Below are positions 51,535 to 59,867 of a stretch of DNA of 64,000 nucleotides, one piece after another. This stretch comes from Streptomyces sp. NL15-2K (GTDB lineage: Bacteria > Actinomycetota > Actinomycetes > Streptomycetales > Streptomycetaceae). The notes under the pieces were generated by a model, which made no database searches, had not been told where the DNA came from, and was given only the letters and a program-made list of their open reading frames with translations. Position 1 is the stretch's first letter. Each line of letters starts with the position of its first letter. The position numbers and the translations under genes were made by a program. The stretch spans positions 6,987,501 to 7,051,500 of the forward strand of contig NZ_CP130630.1 of the NCBI RefSeq assembly GCF_030551255.1, read 5' to 3'.

Positions 51535-53154
51535 CTACGCCCCCAACTCCTCGGCCATCGCCGCCCGCAACCGCAACGTAGTGACCAGCCGCTGAAACGC
51601 CTCCGCCCAATAGCCCCCGGCCCCCGGACTCGCGTCCTCCGGCTCGTCCGGTACCGCCAGCAATCCGTCGAGACGGCTCGCCTCGCAGGGGTCGAGGCAG
51701 CGCTCGGCCAGCCCCATCACTCCGCTGAAGCTCCATGGGTAACTCCCCGCATCCCGTGCGATGTTGAGCGCGTCCACCACGGCCCGCCCGAGCGGCGTGG
51801 CCCACGGCACCGCGCACACACCGAGCAACTGGAAGGCCTCGGACAGCCCGTGCGCCGCGATGAACCCGGCCACCCACTCGGCCCGTTCGGCGGCGTCCAG
51901 CGTGCCGAGCAGCTTGGCCCGCTCGGCCAGGGACACCGCGCCGGGGCCGCCGGCCTCGGGTGACGCGGGCGCTCCGAGGAGGGCTCGCGCCCACTCGGCG
52001 TCCCGCTGCCGCACCGCCGCCCGGCACCACGCCGCGTGCAGTTCGCCCTGCCAGTCGTCCGCCACCGGCAGCGCCACGATCTCCCGCGGTGTGCGGCCCC
52101 CGAGCCGGGCCGGCCAGGTGGGCAGCGGTGCCGCCTCCACCAACTGGCCGAACCACCACGACCGCTCACCCCGCCCGCCCGGCGGATTGGGTACGACACC
52201 GTCGCGCTCCATGCTCGGGTCGCACTCGTGCGGCGCCTCGACCGTGAGGGTCGGTATGTCCTTCGTGTGGTCGACGGCCACGCACGCGCCCGCCCTGACC
52301 GCCATCCGCGCCGCGAGCGCCGAACCCGGCAACGCCGACAGCAGCTCCGCCGCCGTCGCCCGTACATTGCGGCTGCGGTCGGTCAGCGACTGCTCCAGGA
52401 ACGGCTCGTCCCGCGGGCCCAGGCCCGTCCGCAGCGAGTCGAGGAACATCAGCCGGTCCTCGGCCCGCTCCGTCGTCCATGTCATGGCGAGCAACTCCCG
52501 CGCGGTGGCGGGCTCTCGGGCACGCAGCGCGGCGAGGAGGGCGACGCGCTCGGCGAACAGCCCTTCCTGCCAGAGCTGCTGGATCTTGTCGGTGTTTTCG
52601 GGACGGGGGAGCGATGTGCCACCGCCCGGGGTCGCGCGCAGAGCGAACCGCCAGTCCGGGTTCAGCCGGGCGAGCCACACGGCACGCGGTCCCGCGAAGG
52701 TCAGCGCCGCCGACCGCAGGTCCGTCCGTCCCCGGGCCGCGTCCAGGAGCGCGGGCAGCATCTCGGGGGGTGCGGCGAAACCGCGCGCGTTCGCCGTCGC
52801 GAGCCACTGCGGCAGCAGCTCCATGAGGTCCGGTGCCGTGCCTCTGCGGCCCCCACCCCCCGTGCCGGGGCGGTCGGCCAGGAGCATCGCCAGCCTGCGG
52901 GCCGCCGCGGTCGGCAGCGCAGGACGCGGGTCCTCGGCGGCAGGTTCGGGCCGCCGGGCCGCCGGCCCCGGACGCAGCCCGGCCCGCCGCCGTACGGTCT
53001 CCACGGCCGCCGCGTCCAGCAACGCCGCCGGTGCCTCCCGGCCCGGCGCGCAGCCCGGCGGCGTGCGCCGGTCCGTGCCGAGCAGGGCTGCCGTGACCAG
53101 TTCCTCCCAGGCGCCCGGAGCGGGCGCAGCCGCAGGAGCGGAAGTCCTGTTCAT
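51535..53154 (-). CDS. DUF5691-family protein
   Basis: 539 residues, helical repeats. The N-terminal WEELVTAALLGTDRRTPPG is the DUF5691 hallmark, followed by regions rich in Arg/Ala helices resembling HEAT repeats (RSAALTFAGPRAVWLARLNP, DRLMFLDSLRTGLGPRDEPF, LTDRSRNVRATAAELLSALP). Biochemical function unknown. It lies 95 bp downstream of the SWIM protein gene on the same strand and opposite the MoxR-VWA operon. It is usually found in that neighbourhood, so it likely belongs to the same system. Confidence 0.85.
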   Translation of the reverse strand: MNRTSAPAAAPAPGAWEELVTAALLGTDRRTPPGCAPGREAPAALLDAAAVETVRRRAGLRPGPAARRPEPAAEDPRPALPTAAARRLAMLLADRPGTGGGGRRGTAPDLMELLPQWLATANARGFAAPPEMLPALLDAARGRTDLRSAALTFAGPRAVWLARLNPDWRFALRATPGGGTSLPRPENTDKIQQLWQEGLFAERVALLAALRAREPATARELLAMTWTTERAEDRLMFLDSLRTGLGPRDEPFLEQSLTDRSRNVRATAAELLSALPGSALAARMAVRAGACVAVDHTKDIPTLTVEAPHECDPSMERDGVVPNPPGGRGERSWWFGQLVEAAPLPTWPARLGGRTPREIVALPVADDWQGELHAAWCRAAVRQRDAEWARALLGAPASPEAGGPGAVSLAERAKLLGTLDAAERAEWVAGFIAAHGLSEAFQLLGVCAVPWATPLGRAVVDALNIARDAGSYPWSFSGVMGLAERCLDPCEASRLDGLLAVPDEPEDASPGAGGYWAEAFQRLVTTLRLRAAMAEELGA

Positions 53155-53249
53155 GCGTTCCTCTGCATTCCTCTTGGTGCGGTGCCTGGAAGTGGTTGAA
53201 GGGTCACCGGGTTCGGGTGTCCACAGGGACCGGACACATGCGTGCCGGT

Positions 53250-54605
53250 TCAGCACAGCGACACCGCCTCACCCACCCCCTCCGGCCACGCCGTCAGCGG
53301 GGTGAAGCCCAGATGGCCGCACTCGCCGAAGACCTTGACGGGTGCGCCGCCGGAGAGGGCGACCAGCCGCCACAGGCCAGGACGGGAACGGGCGGTGGGG
53401 GTGAGGGGCAGCGCCGCGTCACCGCCCGCGTCCGCCAACTGCCAGGACTCGCCGTCCGGGGTCGGCACGACCTGGTCCAGCGTCACGGGGACGGAGCCCA
53501 GCCAGGGATCGTCCCGCAGCGCCTCGCCGTAGCGGGCGGCCGCCTGGGCCGCCGTCACCCCCGGCGGCCGTATCGACGCGGGAGCGGGCGGGGTGAACTG
53601 CTCGCCGAGGGCCGCACGCGGCTGTCCGGCGCCCGGGTACGCCGACACCTCGGCCTCCAGCGTCAGGCCCACCGGCAGCGCGAGCTCCGGGGCGCGGCCG
53701 GCGGCGCCATAAGAGAGGAGCAGCGCCGTACGGTCCGACTCGGCGCCGTACAGCCAGATCCGGCGGGTCGTCAGGCGCGCGTCCGCCGTGTCGTACTGGG
53801 CGAGGACCAGCCAGCGATCGCGCACCGGCGGGCCGTCCGCCGAGGTGGGCAGGCCGATGCGGGAACGGACCGTCGCCGCCAGGGCCTCGGGCAACTCCTC
53901 CCGGCGGAACCAGCCCTGGTCGAGGAGGTGGAGCAGCGCGCACTCCTCCAGCAACCGGACCGGCCAGCCCGGTCCGGACGCCGGGATCGCCCCCAACTCC
54001 CGCACACGAGCAGCCAGTCCGGGTGCCTGGGCGTCGACCATGCGGGCCGCCGTCTCCTCCCACAGCCCGTACCCCGCCTGTTCCACGCCCGCCAGGCCGC
54101 CGCGCAGCAGGTCCGCCAGCCGCTGCTCCAGCTCCGTCGCCCCCGCCGTGATCCGCTCGGCCCGGCGCTCCGCCCTGCGCCGCGCCGCCTCGGGATCAGC
54201 GGACCCGGACGGGGAACCGGCCGCATCCGCCGCCCGTTTCTCCGTCGCGCGCTGTCTTCTCCCCTCTATCCACTGCCCGGCCCACTCCGGCGGCTGCCCC
54301 GGCGGCACCGCCCCGTCCCCGCCCGCCCAGAGCAGCAGCAGCCCGAGCGCGTGCTTGCACGGGAACTTGCGGCTCGGGCAACTGCACTTGTACGCCGGTC
54401 CCGACGCGTCCGCGATGTCCACGACCGTCTGATACGGCTTGCTCCCGCTGCCCTTGCACAGCCCCCACACCGTCCCCTCGCCACACCTGCCCGCCTCGGA
54501 CCACGGCCCGGCCGCGCCGAGTTTGCTGCCCGCTTTGCGTGATACGGCGTCAGGCGCCAGTGCCAGCACCTGATCCGCGCTCCAGCGCACCCCCTGCTGA
54601 GTCAT
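53250..54605 (-). CDS. SWIM zinc-finger protein
   Basis: 451 residues. N-terminal region VRWSADQVLALAPDAVSRKA, then the SWIM motif CxCxnCxH as CSCPSRKFPCKHALGLLLLW near 72-90, where Cys/Cys/Cys/His bind zinc. A long helical C-terminal part follows (ELEQRLADLLRGGLAGVEQA). SWIM domains bind DNA or protein. ATG 54605 immediately follows a promoter whose -10 box ends seven bases before it, so the mRNA may be leaderless. It starts the operon with DUF5691 and is divergent from the MoxR ATPase. Confidence 0.9.
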   Translation of the reverse strand: MTQQGVRWSADQVLALAPDAVSRKAGSKLGAAGPWSEAGRCGEGTVWGLCKGSGSKPYQTVVDIADASGPAYKCSCPSRKFPCKHALGLLLLWAGGDGAVPPGQPPEWAGQWIEGRRQRATEKRAADAAGSPSGSADPEAARRRAERRAERITAGATELEQRLADLLRGGLAGVEQAGYGLWEETAARMVDAQAPGLAARVRELGAIPASGPGWPVRLLEECALLHLLDQGWFRREELPEALAATVRSRIGLPTSADGPPVRDRWLVLAQYDTADARLTTRRIWLYGAESDRTALLLSYGAAGRAPELALPVGLTLEAEVSAYPGAGQPRAALGEQFTPPAPASIRPPGVTAAQAAARYGEALRDDPWLGSVPVTLDQVVPTPDGESWQLADAGGDAALPLTPTARSRPGLWRLVALSGGAPVKVFGECGHLGFTPLTAWPEGVGEAVSLC

Positions 54606-54612
54606 GCCATCG

Positions 54613-54635
54613 AAGGTAGGTCCCACCACTGACAA
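54613..54635 (-). promoter_or_regulatory. PafBC/RecA-independent-type damage promoter of the SWIM operon
   Basis: On the minus strand TTGTCAGTGG (54626-54635), then seven bases, then TACCTT (54613-54618). This equals the RecA_NDp consensus TTGTCAGTGG-N7-TAGGGT (TAnnnT) described for mycobacteria and Streptomyces recA. The -10 ends seven bases before the ATG at 54605, the spacing for transcription starting at the start codon. Confidence 0.72.
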
Positions 54636-54696
54636 TCGGTCCCGCGAGCGAGGTGGCGCGGGCGGTCGCGAGCGCGTTTTCGCAGGTCAGATCGCG

Positions 54697-54719
54697 TTGT
54701 CAGTGGTGTGGTGCAACGT
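54697..54719 (+). promoter_or_regulatory. PafBC-type damage promoter of the MoxR operon
   Basis: The same TTGTCAGTGG box (54697-54706) on the + strand is followed after seven bases by CAACGT (54714-54719), with one mismatch to TAnnnT at the T. It is the inverted partner of the minus-strand box (12-bp perfect inverted repeat, 54624-54635 and 54697-54708). Transcription would start near 54726. Confidence 0.55.
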
Positions 54720-54763
54720 GGATGTCAGATCCGAACCGGCCGAGCTGGAGGGGGGACTCAGCC

Positions 54764-55894
54764 ATGTCCTTGTCCGTGGAACCGACGTCCGTGGACGTGC
54801 GTGAGACGGAGACGACCGAGGCGTTGCGGCCGCATGCCGAGGACGCCTTCGCCGGTGAACTCGCCGCGCTCGCCGCGCAGGACGACCGTCCGCGCCCGGC
54901 CCGCTGGAAGATGTCGCCGTGGGCGGTCGCGACGTACCTGCTCGGGGGCACGCTGCCCGACGGCACGGTGATCACACCGAAGTACGTGGGCCCGCGCCGC
55001 ATCGTCGAGGTCGCCGTCACCACCCTCGCCACCGACCGCGCCCTGCTCCTGCTCGGCGTGCCCGGCACCGCCAAGACCTGGGTGTCCGAGCACCTGGCCG
55101 CGGCGGTCAGCGGCGACTCGACGCTGCTGGTGCAGGGCACGGCCGGCACACCGGAGGAGGCGATCCGGTACGGCTGGAACTACGCGCAGCTGCTCGCGCA
55201 CGGCCCCAGCCGTGACGCCCTCGTGCCCAGCCCCGTCATGCGGGCGATGGCGGAGGGGATGACGGCCCGGGTCGAGGAGCTGACCCGCATTCCGGCCGAC
55301 GTGCAGGACACGCTGATCACGATCCTGTCGGAGAAGACGCTGCCGATACCGGAGCTGGGCCAGGAGGTGCAGGCGGTCCGCGGCTTCAACCTGATCGCGA
55401 CGGCCAACGACCGCGACCGCGGGGTCAACGATCTCTCCAGCGCCCTGCGCCGCCGCTTCAACACGGTCGTGCTGCCGCTGCCGGAGAGCGTGGAGGCCGA
55501 GGTCGACATCGTCTCGCGCCGCGTCGACCAGATCGGACGCTCCCTGGACCTGCCGGCCGCGCCCGACGGCATCGACGAGATCCGCCGGGTGGTGACCGTC
55601 TTCCGCGAGCTGCGCGACGGCGTCACCTCCGACGGCCGTACGAAGGTGAAGTCGCCCAGCGGCACGCTGTCGACGGCGGAGGCGATCTCCGTCGTGACCA
55701 ACGGCCTCGCGCTGGCGGCGCACTTCGGCGACGGCGTGCTGCGGGCCGGGGACGTCGCCGCGGGCCTCCTCGGCGCCGTCGTCCGCGATCCGGCGGCCGA
55801 CCGGGTCATCTGGCAGGAGTACCTGGAGGCGGTCGTCCGCGAGCGCGACGGCTGGAAGGACTTCTATCGCGCGTGCCGGGAGGTGAGCGTGTGA
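54764..55894 (+). CDS. MoxR-family AAA+ ATPase
   Basis: 376 residues. Walker A LLGVPGTAKTWVSEHL near 99 and a MoxR-type VEELTRIPADVQDTLITILS where the canonical Walker B acidic pair appears as Glu-Glu. Sensor 1 is in FNLIATANDRDRGVNDLS and the Arg finger in SSALRRRFNTVVLPLP. MoxR ATPases work as chaperones with VWA proteins, as in RavA-ViaA. Here the VWA gene is the last gene of the same operon. ATG 54764 has GGAGGGGGG upstream. The stop overlaps the DUF5682 start. Confidence 0.93.
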   Translation: MSLSVEPTSVDVRETETTEALRPHAEDAFAGELAALAAQDDRPRPARWKMSPWAVATYLLGGTLPDGTVITPKYVGPRRIVEVAVTTLATDRALLLLGVPGTAKTWVSEHLAAAVSGDSTLLVQGTAGTPEEAIRYGWNYAQLLAHGPSRDALVPSPVMRAMAEGMTARVEELTRIPADVQDTLITILSEKTLPIPELGQEVQAVRGFNLIATANDRDRGVNDLSSALRRRFNTVVLPLPESVEAEVDIVSRRVDQIGRSLDLPAAPDGIDEIRRVVTVFRELRDGVTSDGRTKVKSPSGTLSTAEAISVVTNGLALAAHFGDGVLRAGDVAAGLLGAVVRDPAADRVIWQEYLEAVVRERDGWKDFYRACREVSV

Positions 55895-58311
55895 GCGACA
55901 CCCGAGACGGAGCGGCGGCCGCTGAGGGGCCGGGGAGCAGGTGGTCCGGGGCCGGGCCGTTGTTGCTCGGTGTGCGGCATCACGGGCCCGGGTCCGCGCG
56001 GGCCGTGCGGGGGGCGCTGGACGCGGGCCGGCCGCGGGTCGTGCTGATCGAAGGGCCGCCCGAGGCCGACGTACTGATCCCGTTGGCGGCCGACGAGGAC
56101 ATGCGGCCGCCGGTCGCGCTGCTCGCCCATGCCGTGGACGAGCCCGGCCGCTCCGCGTTCTGGCCGCTGGCCGAGTTCTCCCCGGAGTGGGTCGCCATCC
56201 GCTGGGCCCTGGAGCACGATGTGCCGGCCCGCTTCATCGACCTCCCGGCCACGCACACCCTGGCGTGGGGGAAGGACATGGAGACGGAGCCCACCGGCGA
56301 GGAAACCGACGCGCCCGAGCCAGGCGCCGACGTCCGGGTCGATCCCCTCGGCCTGCTCGCCGAGACCGCCGGCTACGACGATCCGGAGCGCTGGTGGGAG
56401 GACGTCGTCGAGCACCGGGGCGGGGGAGAGGGCGACGCGTTCGCGCCGTTCGTCGCGCTCGAAGAGGCCATGGGGGCGCTGCGGGAGACGTACGGCAGCG
56501 GGGGCCACGACCGGGATCTCGTCCGGGAGGCGTTCATGCGGCTCCAGGTGCGCGCGGCGCAGCGCGAGTTCGGGGATGCCGTGGCCGTGGTGTGCGGTGC
56601 CTGGCACGTGCCCGCGCTGCGGCAGCGGACCACCGTCGGCGCCGACCGGGCCCTGCTGAAGGGGCTGCCCAAGGTCAAGGCGGACATGACGTGGGTGCCG
56701 TGGACGTACCGCAGGCTCTCGCGGCGCAGCGGATACGGCGCGGGCATCGACTCGCCGGGGTGGTACGGGCATCTGTTCGGCGCGCCGGACCGGCCGGTGG
56801 AGCGCTGGCTGACCAAGGTGGCCGGCCTGCTGAGGGACGAGGACCGGATCGTCTCCTCGGCGCACGTCATCGAGGCGGTACGGCTGGCCGAGACGCTCGC
56901 CGTGATGCGCGGCCGCCCGCTGCCCGGCCTGAGCGAGACCACCGACGCCGTGCGGGCGGTGATGTGCGAGGGCTCGGACGTGCCGCTGGCGCTGGTGCAC
57001 GACCGGCTCGTCGTGGGGGACGTGCTGGGCGAGGTGCCGCGGGCCGCGCCGGCGGTGCCGTTGCAGCGCGACCTGGACCGGATCCAGCGTCGGCTGCGGC
57101 TCAAACCGGAGGCGCTGGAACGCGAGTTGGAGCTCGACCTGCGCAAGGACACCGACGCCGAGCGCAGCAGGCTGCTGCACCGGCTGCGGCTGCTCGGGGT
57201 CGGGTGGGGGGAACCGGCCGCCTCGCGGGGCAGCACGGGGACGTTCCGGGAGACGTGGCGGCTGCGGTGGGAGCCGGAACTGGCGGTGCGGGTCGCCGAG
57301 GCCGGGGTGTGGGGGACGACGGTGCTCGGCGCCGCGACCGCCAGGGCGGAGGCGGACGCCGTCGCCGCGCAGGGCCTCGCCGACGTCACCGGGCTCGCCG
57401 AGCGGTGCCTGCTGGCCGAACTGCCGGACGCGCTGCCCACGGTGATGCGGATCCTCGCCGACCGCGCGGCCCTCGACACGGACGTCGGCCACCTCGCCCA
57501 GGCCCTGCCGGCCCTGGTCCGCTCCCTGCGCTACGGCGACGTACGCGGCACGGACACCGCCGCGCTGACGGAGGTCGCCGCGGGCCTGGCCGAGCGCATC
57601 TTCGTCGGCCTGCCGCCGGCCTGCGCCGCTCTCGACGCGGACGCGGCCGAGGAGATGCGGCGCCATGTCGACGCGGTGCACGGGGCGGTGGGGTTGCTGG
57701 GGGCCGACGCCCCCGTCGCGGTCCACGGCGGCCTGCGCGGACGGTGGCACGCGGTGCTGCGGGTGCTGGCCGGGCGGGACAGCGTGCCCGGGGTCGTGCG
57801 GGGGCGGGGCGTGCGGTTGCTGCTGGACGACGGGGAGCTGGCGCAGGGGGAAGCGGCGCGGCTCATGGGGCTCGTGTTGTCGCCGGGGACACCGCCGGCG
57901 GACGCGGCCGCGTGGATCGAGGGCTTCGTCGGCGGCGGTTCCGGCGGCGGGCTGCTGCTCGTGCACGACGAGCGGCTGCTCGGGCTGGTCGACGCCTGGC
58001 TGACCGGCGTGCCGACGGAGGCGTTCACGGACGTGCTGCCGCTGCTGCGGCGCACCTTCTCGGCATACGAGCCGGGTGTGCGCCGGACCCTGGGCGAGCT
58101 GGTCCGGCGCGGGCCGGGGCAACGGGGGAGCGGGGCTTCGGCCGGGGCCGCGATACCCGGGTTCGCTCCCGACCTCGACAGCGAGCGCGTGGACGCCGTG
58201 CTGCCGGTGCTCCGGCTGCTGTTGGGGCTGAGCGGCCCGGAAAGAAGCGCTGCGGGAGCGGCCGCCGAGGAAGAGGACGCCGACAACGACCTGGTGGGGG
58301 TGGCGCGATGA
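55891..58311 (+). CDS. DUF5682-family protein
   Basis: 806 residues. The N-terminal region LLLGVRHHGPGSARAV and RPRVVLIEGPPEADVL recalls TraB/ChaN-like His/Glu-based folds (inference). Further conserved pieces are FWPLAEFSPEWVAIRWALEH and AVVCGAWHVPALRQRTTVGA, then a long helical C-terminus. GTG 55891 overlaps the MoxR stop (GTGA), and its own stop overlaps the ATG of the next small ORF. It is always seen beside MoxR and VWA genes in this genus to my knowledge; function unknown. Confidence 0.85.
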   Translation: MSDTRDGAAAAEGPGSRWSGAGPLLLGVRHHGPGSARAVRGALDAGRPRVVLIEGPPEADVLIPLAADEDMRPPVALLAHAVDEPGRSAFWPLAEFSPEWVAIRWALEHDVPARFIDLPATHTLAWGKDMETEPTGEETDAPEPGADVRVDPLGLLAETAGYDDPERWWEDVVEHRGGGEGDAFAPFVALEEAMGALRETYGSGGHDRDLVREAFMRLQVRAAQREFGDAVAVVCGAWHVPALRQRTTVGADRALLKGLPKVKADMTWVPWTYRRLSRRSGYGAGIDSPGWYGHLFGAPDRPVERWLTKVAGLLRDEDRIVSSAHVIEAVRLAETLAVMRGRPLPGLSETTDAVRAVMCEGSDVPLALVHDRLVVGDVLGEVPRAAPAVPLQRDLDRIQRRLRLKPEALERELELDLRKDTDAERSRLLHRLRLLGVGWGEPAASRGSTGTFRETWRLRWEPELAVRVAEAGVWGTTVLGAATARAEADAVAAQGLADVTGLAERCLLAELPDALPTVMRILADRAALDTDVGHLAQALPALVRSLRYGDVRGTDTAALTEVAAGLAERIFVGLPPACAALDADAAEEMRRHVDAVHGAVGLLGADAPVAVHGGLRGRWHAVLRVLAGRDSVPGVVRGRGVRLLLDDGELAQGEAARLMGLVLSPGTPPADAAAWIEGFVGGGSGGGLLLVHDERLLGLVDAWLTGVPTEAFTDVLPLLRRTFSAYEPGVRRTLGELVRRGPGQRGSGASAGAAIPGFAPDLDSERVDAVLPVLRLLLGLSGPERSAAGAAAEEEDADNDLVGVAR

Positions 58312-58469
58312 CGACCGACCGGCTGAGCGAGCCGCGGGAGAGGGACAGCGCGGAAGGGGCGGCGGACGCCGTTCGGGGCGGGTACGGGGTGCGGGCGGAG
58401 AACGGGCCGACGACGACCGTGCCCGTGATGCCTCTGTGGGAACGGCTTCGTACGGGGGTGCGCGGATGA
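58308..58469 (+). CDS. 53-residue protein nested between DUF5682 and VWA genes
   Basis: ATG 58308 overlaps the DUF5682 stop and TGA 58467-58469 overlaps the VWA start, both by ATGA. It reads MTTDRLSEPRERDSAEG and ends VMPLWERLRTGVRG, hydrophilic and without a signal. Its first codons resemble those of the next gene (MTTDPVTDP), and the 5' DNA GATGACGACCGA is shared. It may be a real coupling peptide or a translational relay. Not a recognised family. Confidence 0.6.
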   Translation: MTTDRLSEPRERDSAEGAADAVRGGYGVRAENGPTTTVPVMPLWERLRTGVRG

Positions 58470-59638
58470 CGACCGATCCGGTGACCGATCCCATCGACCC
58501 GGGGCAGGAGCGGCTGCGGCGCTGGCGGCTCGTCCTCGGGGGCGACGCGGCCGACGGCACCGGCTGCGCGCTGTCCGGGCGGGACGCCGCGATGGACGGG
58601 GCGTTGGCCGCGCTCTACAACAAGGGGGACAAGGGGCAGACGGGGCGGGACCGTTCGGCGGGGCTGGGGGCGTCGGCGCCGTCCGTGGCGCGGTGGCTCG
58701 GGGACATCCGGACGTACTTCCCCTCCACCGTCGTGCAGGTCATGCAGCGCGACGCCATCGACCGGCTCGGGCTGTCCACGCTGCTCCTCGAACCGGAGAT
58801 GCTGGAGGCGGTCGAGGCCGACGTGCACCTCGTCGGCACGCTGCTCTCCCTCAACAAGGCGATGCCGGAGACGACGAAGGAGACGGCACGGGCCGTCGTG
58901 CGCAAGGTCGTGGAGGACCTGGAGAAGCGGCTCGCCACCCGTACCCGGGCCACCCTCACCGGCGCCCTCGACCGCAGCGCCCGCATCAACCGGCCCCGCC
59001 ACCACGACATCGACTGGAACCGCACGATCGCGGCCAACCTCAAGCACTACCTGCCGGAGTACGGGACGGTCGTACCGGAGCGGCTCATCGGGTACGGGCG
59101 CGCCTCCCAGTCGGTGAAGAAGGAGGTCATCCTCTGCATCGACCAGTCGGGGTCCATGGCGGCATCCGTGGTGTACGCGTCCGTGTTCGGGGCGGTGCTG
59201 GCGTCCATGCGGTCGATCAGCACCCGGCTCGTCGTCTTCGACACGGCGGTCGTCGACCTCACCGACCAGCTCGACGACCCGGTCGACGTCCTGTTCGGCA
59301 CACAGCTCGGCGGCGGCACGGACATCAACCGGGCGCTGGCGTACTGCCAGTCGCAGATCACCCGGCCCGCGGAGACGGTGGTGGTGCTGATCAGCGACCT
59401 CTACGAAGGAGGCATACGGAACGAGATGCTCAAGCGGGTCGCGGCGATGAAGGCGGCGGGCGTGCAGTTCGTGACGCTGCTCGCGCTGTCGGACGAGGGG
59501 GCGCCGGCGTACGACCGGGAGCACGCGGCCGCGCTCGCCGGGCTGGGCGCGCCGGCCTTCGCCTGCACGCCCGACCTGTTCCCGGAGGTGATGGCGGCGG
59601 CGATCGAGAAGCGCCCGCTGCCGATACCCGACAGGTGA
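58466..59638 (+). CDS. VWA-domain protein (CoxE/ViaA-like)
   Basis: 390 residues. N-terminal helical region, then the VWA fold: MIDAS DxSxS as LCIDQSGSMAASVVYASV near 226, the Thr in GGGTDINRALAYCQSQIT and the Asp in VVVLISDLYEGG. This is the partner expected of a MoxR ATPase; the metal site lets VWA proteins bind substrates. It is coupled by ATGA to the 53-residue ORF. The operon appears to end here; the next gene is 229 bp away. Confidence 0.93.
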   Translation: MTTDPVTDPIDPGQERLRRWRLVLGGDAADGTGCALSGRDAAMDGALAALYNKGDKGQTGRDRSAGLGASAPSVARWLGDIRTYFPSTVVQVMQRDAIDRLGLSTLLLEPEMLEAVEADVHLVGTLLSLNKAMPETTKETARAVVRKVVEDLEKRLATRTRATLTGALDRSARINRPRHHDIDWNRTIAANLKHYLPEYGTVVPERLIGYGRASQSVKKEVILCIDQSGSMAASVVYASVFGAVLASMRSISTRLVVFDTAVVDLTDQLDDPVDVLFGTQLGGGTDINRALAYCQSQITRPAETVVVLISDLYEGGIRNEMLKRVAAMKAAGVQFVTLLALSDEGAPAYDREHAAALAGLGAPAFACTPDLFPEVMAAAIEKRPLPIPDR

Positions 59639-59867
59639 TTTGTCGACCCGATGACGGTCCACTGACGGGTGATTGACGGCTATTTGTCGACCTGTGTGGG
59701 GTGGCAAAACGGATATGAGTGCTCATCGGCACCGGGGGGCTTGCGCAACCTCGGGAGTCCCGTGCAAGGATCAACGCCCGTCAGCGGGGAGCAGCGTTCC
59801 GCTTGCCTCGCATCGCGTACCGACCACCGCGTACATCGTTCCGCCGCACGGGAGGACCCTGCCCGTT

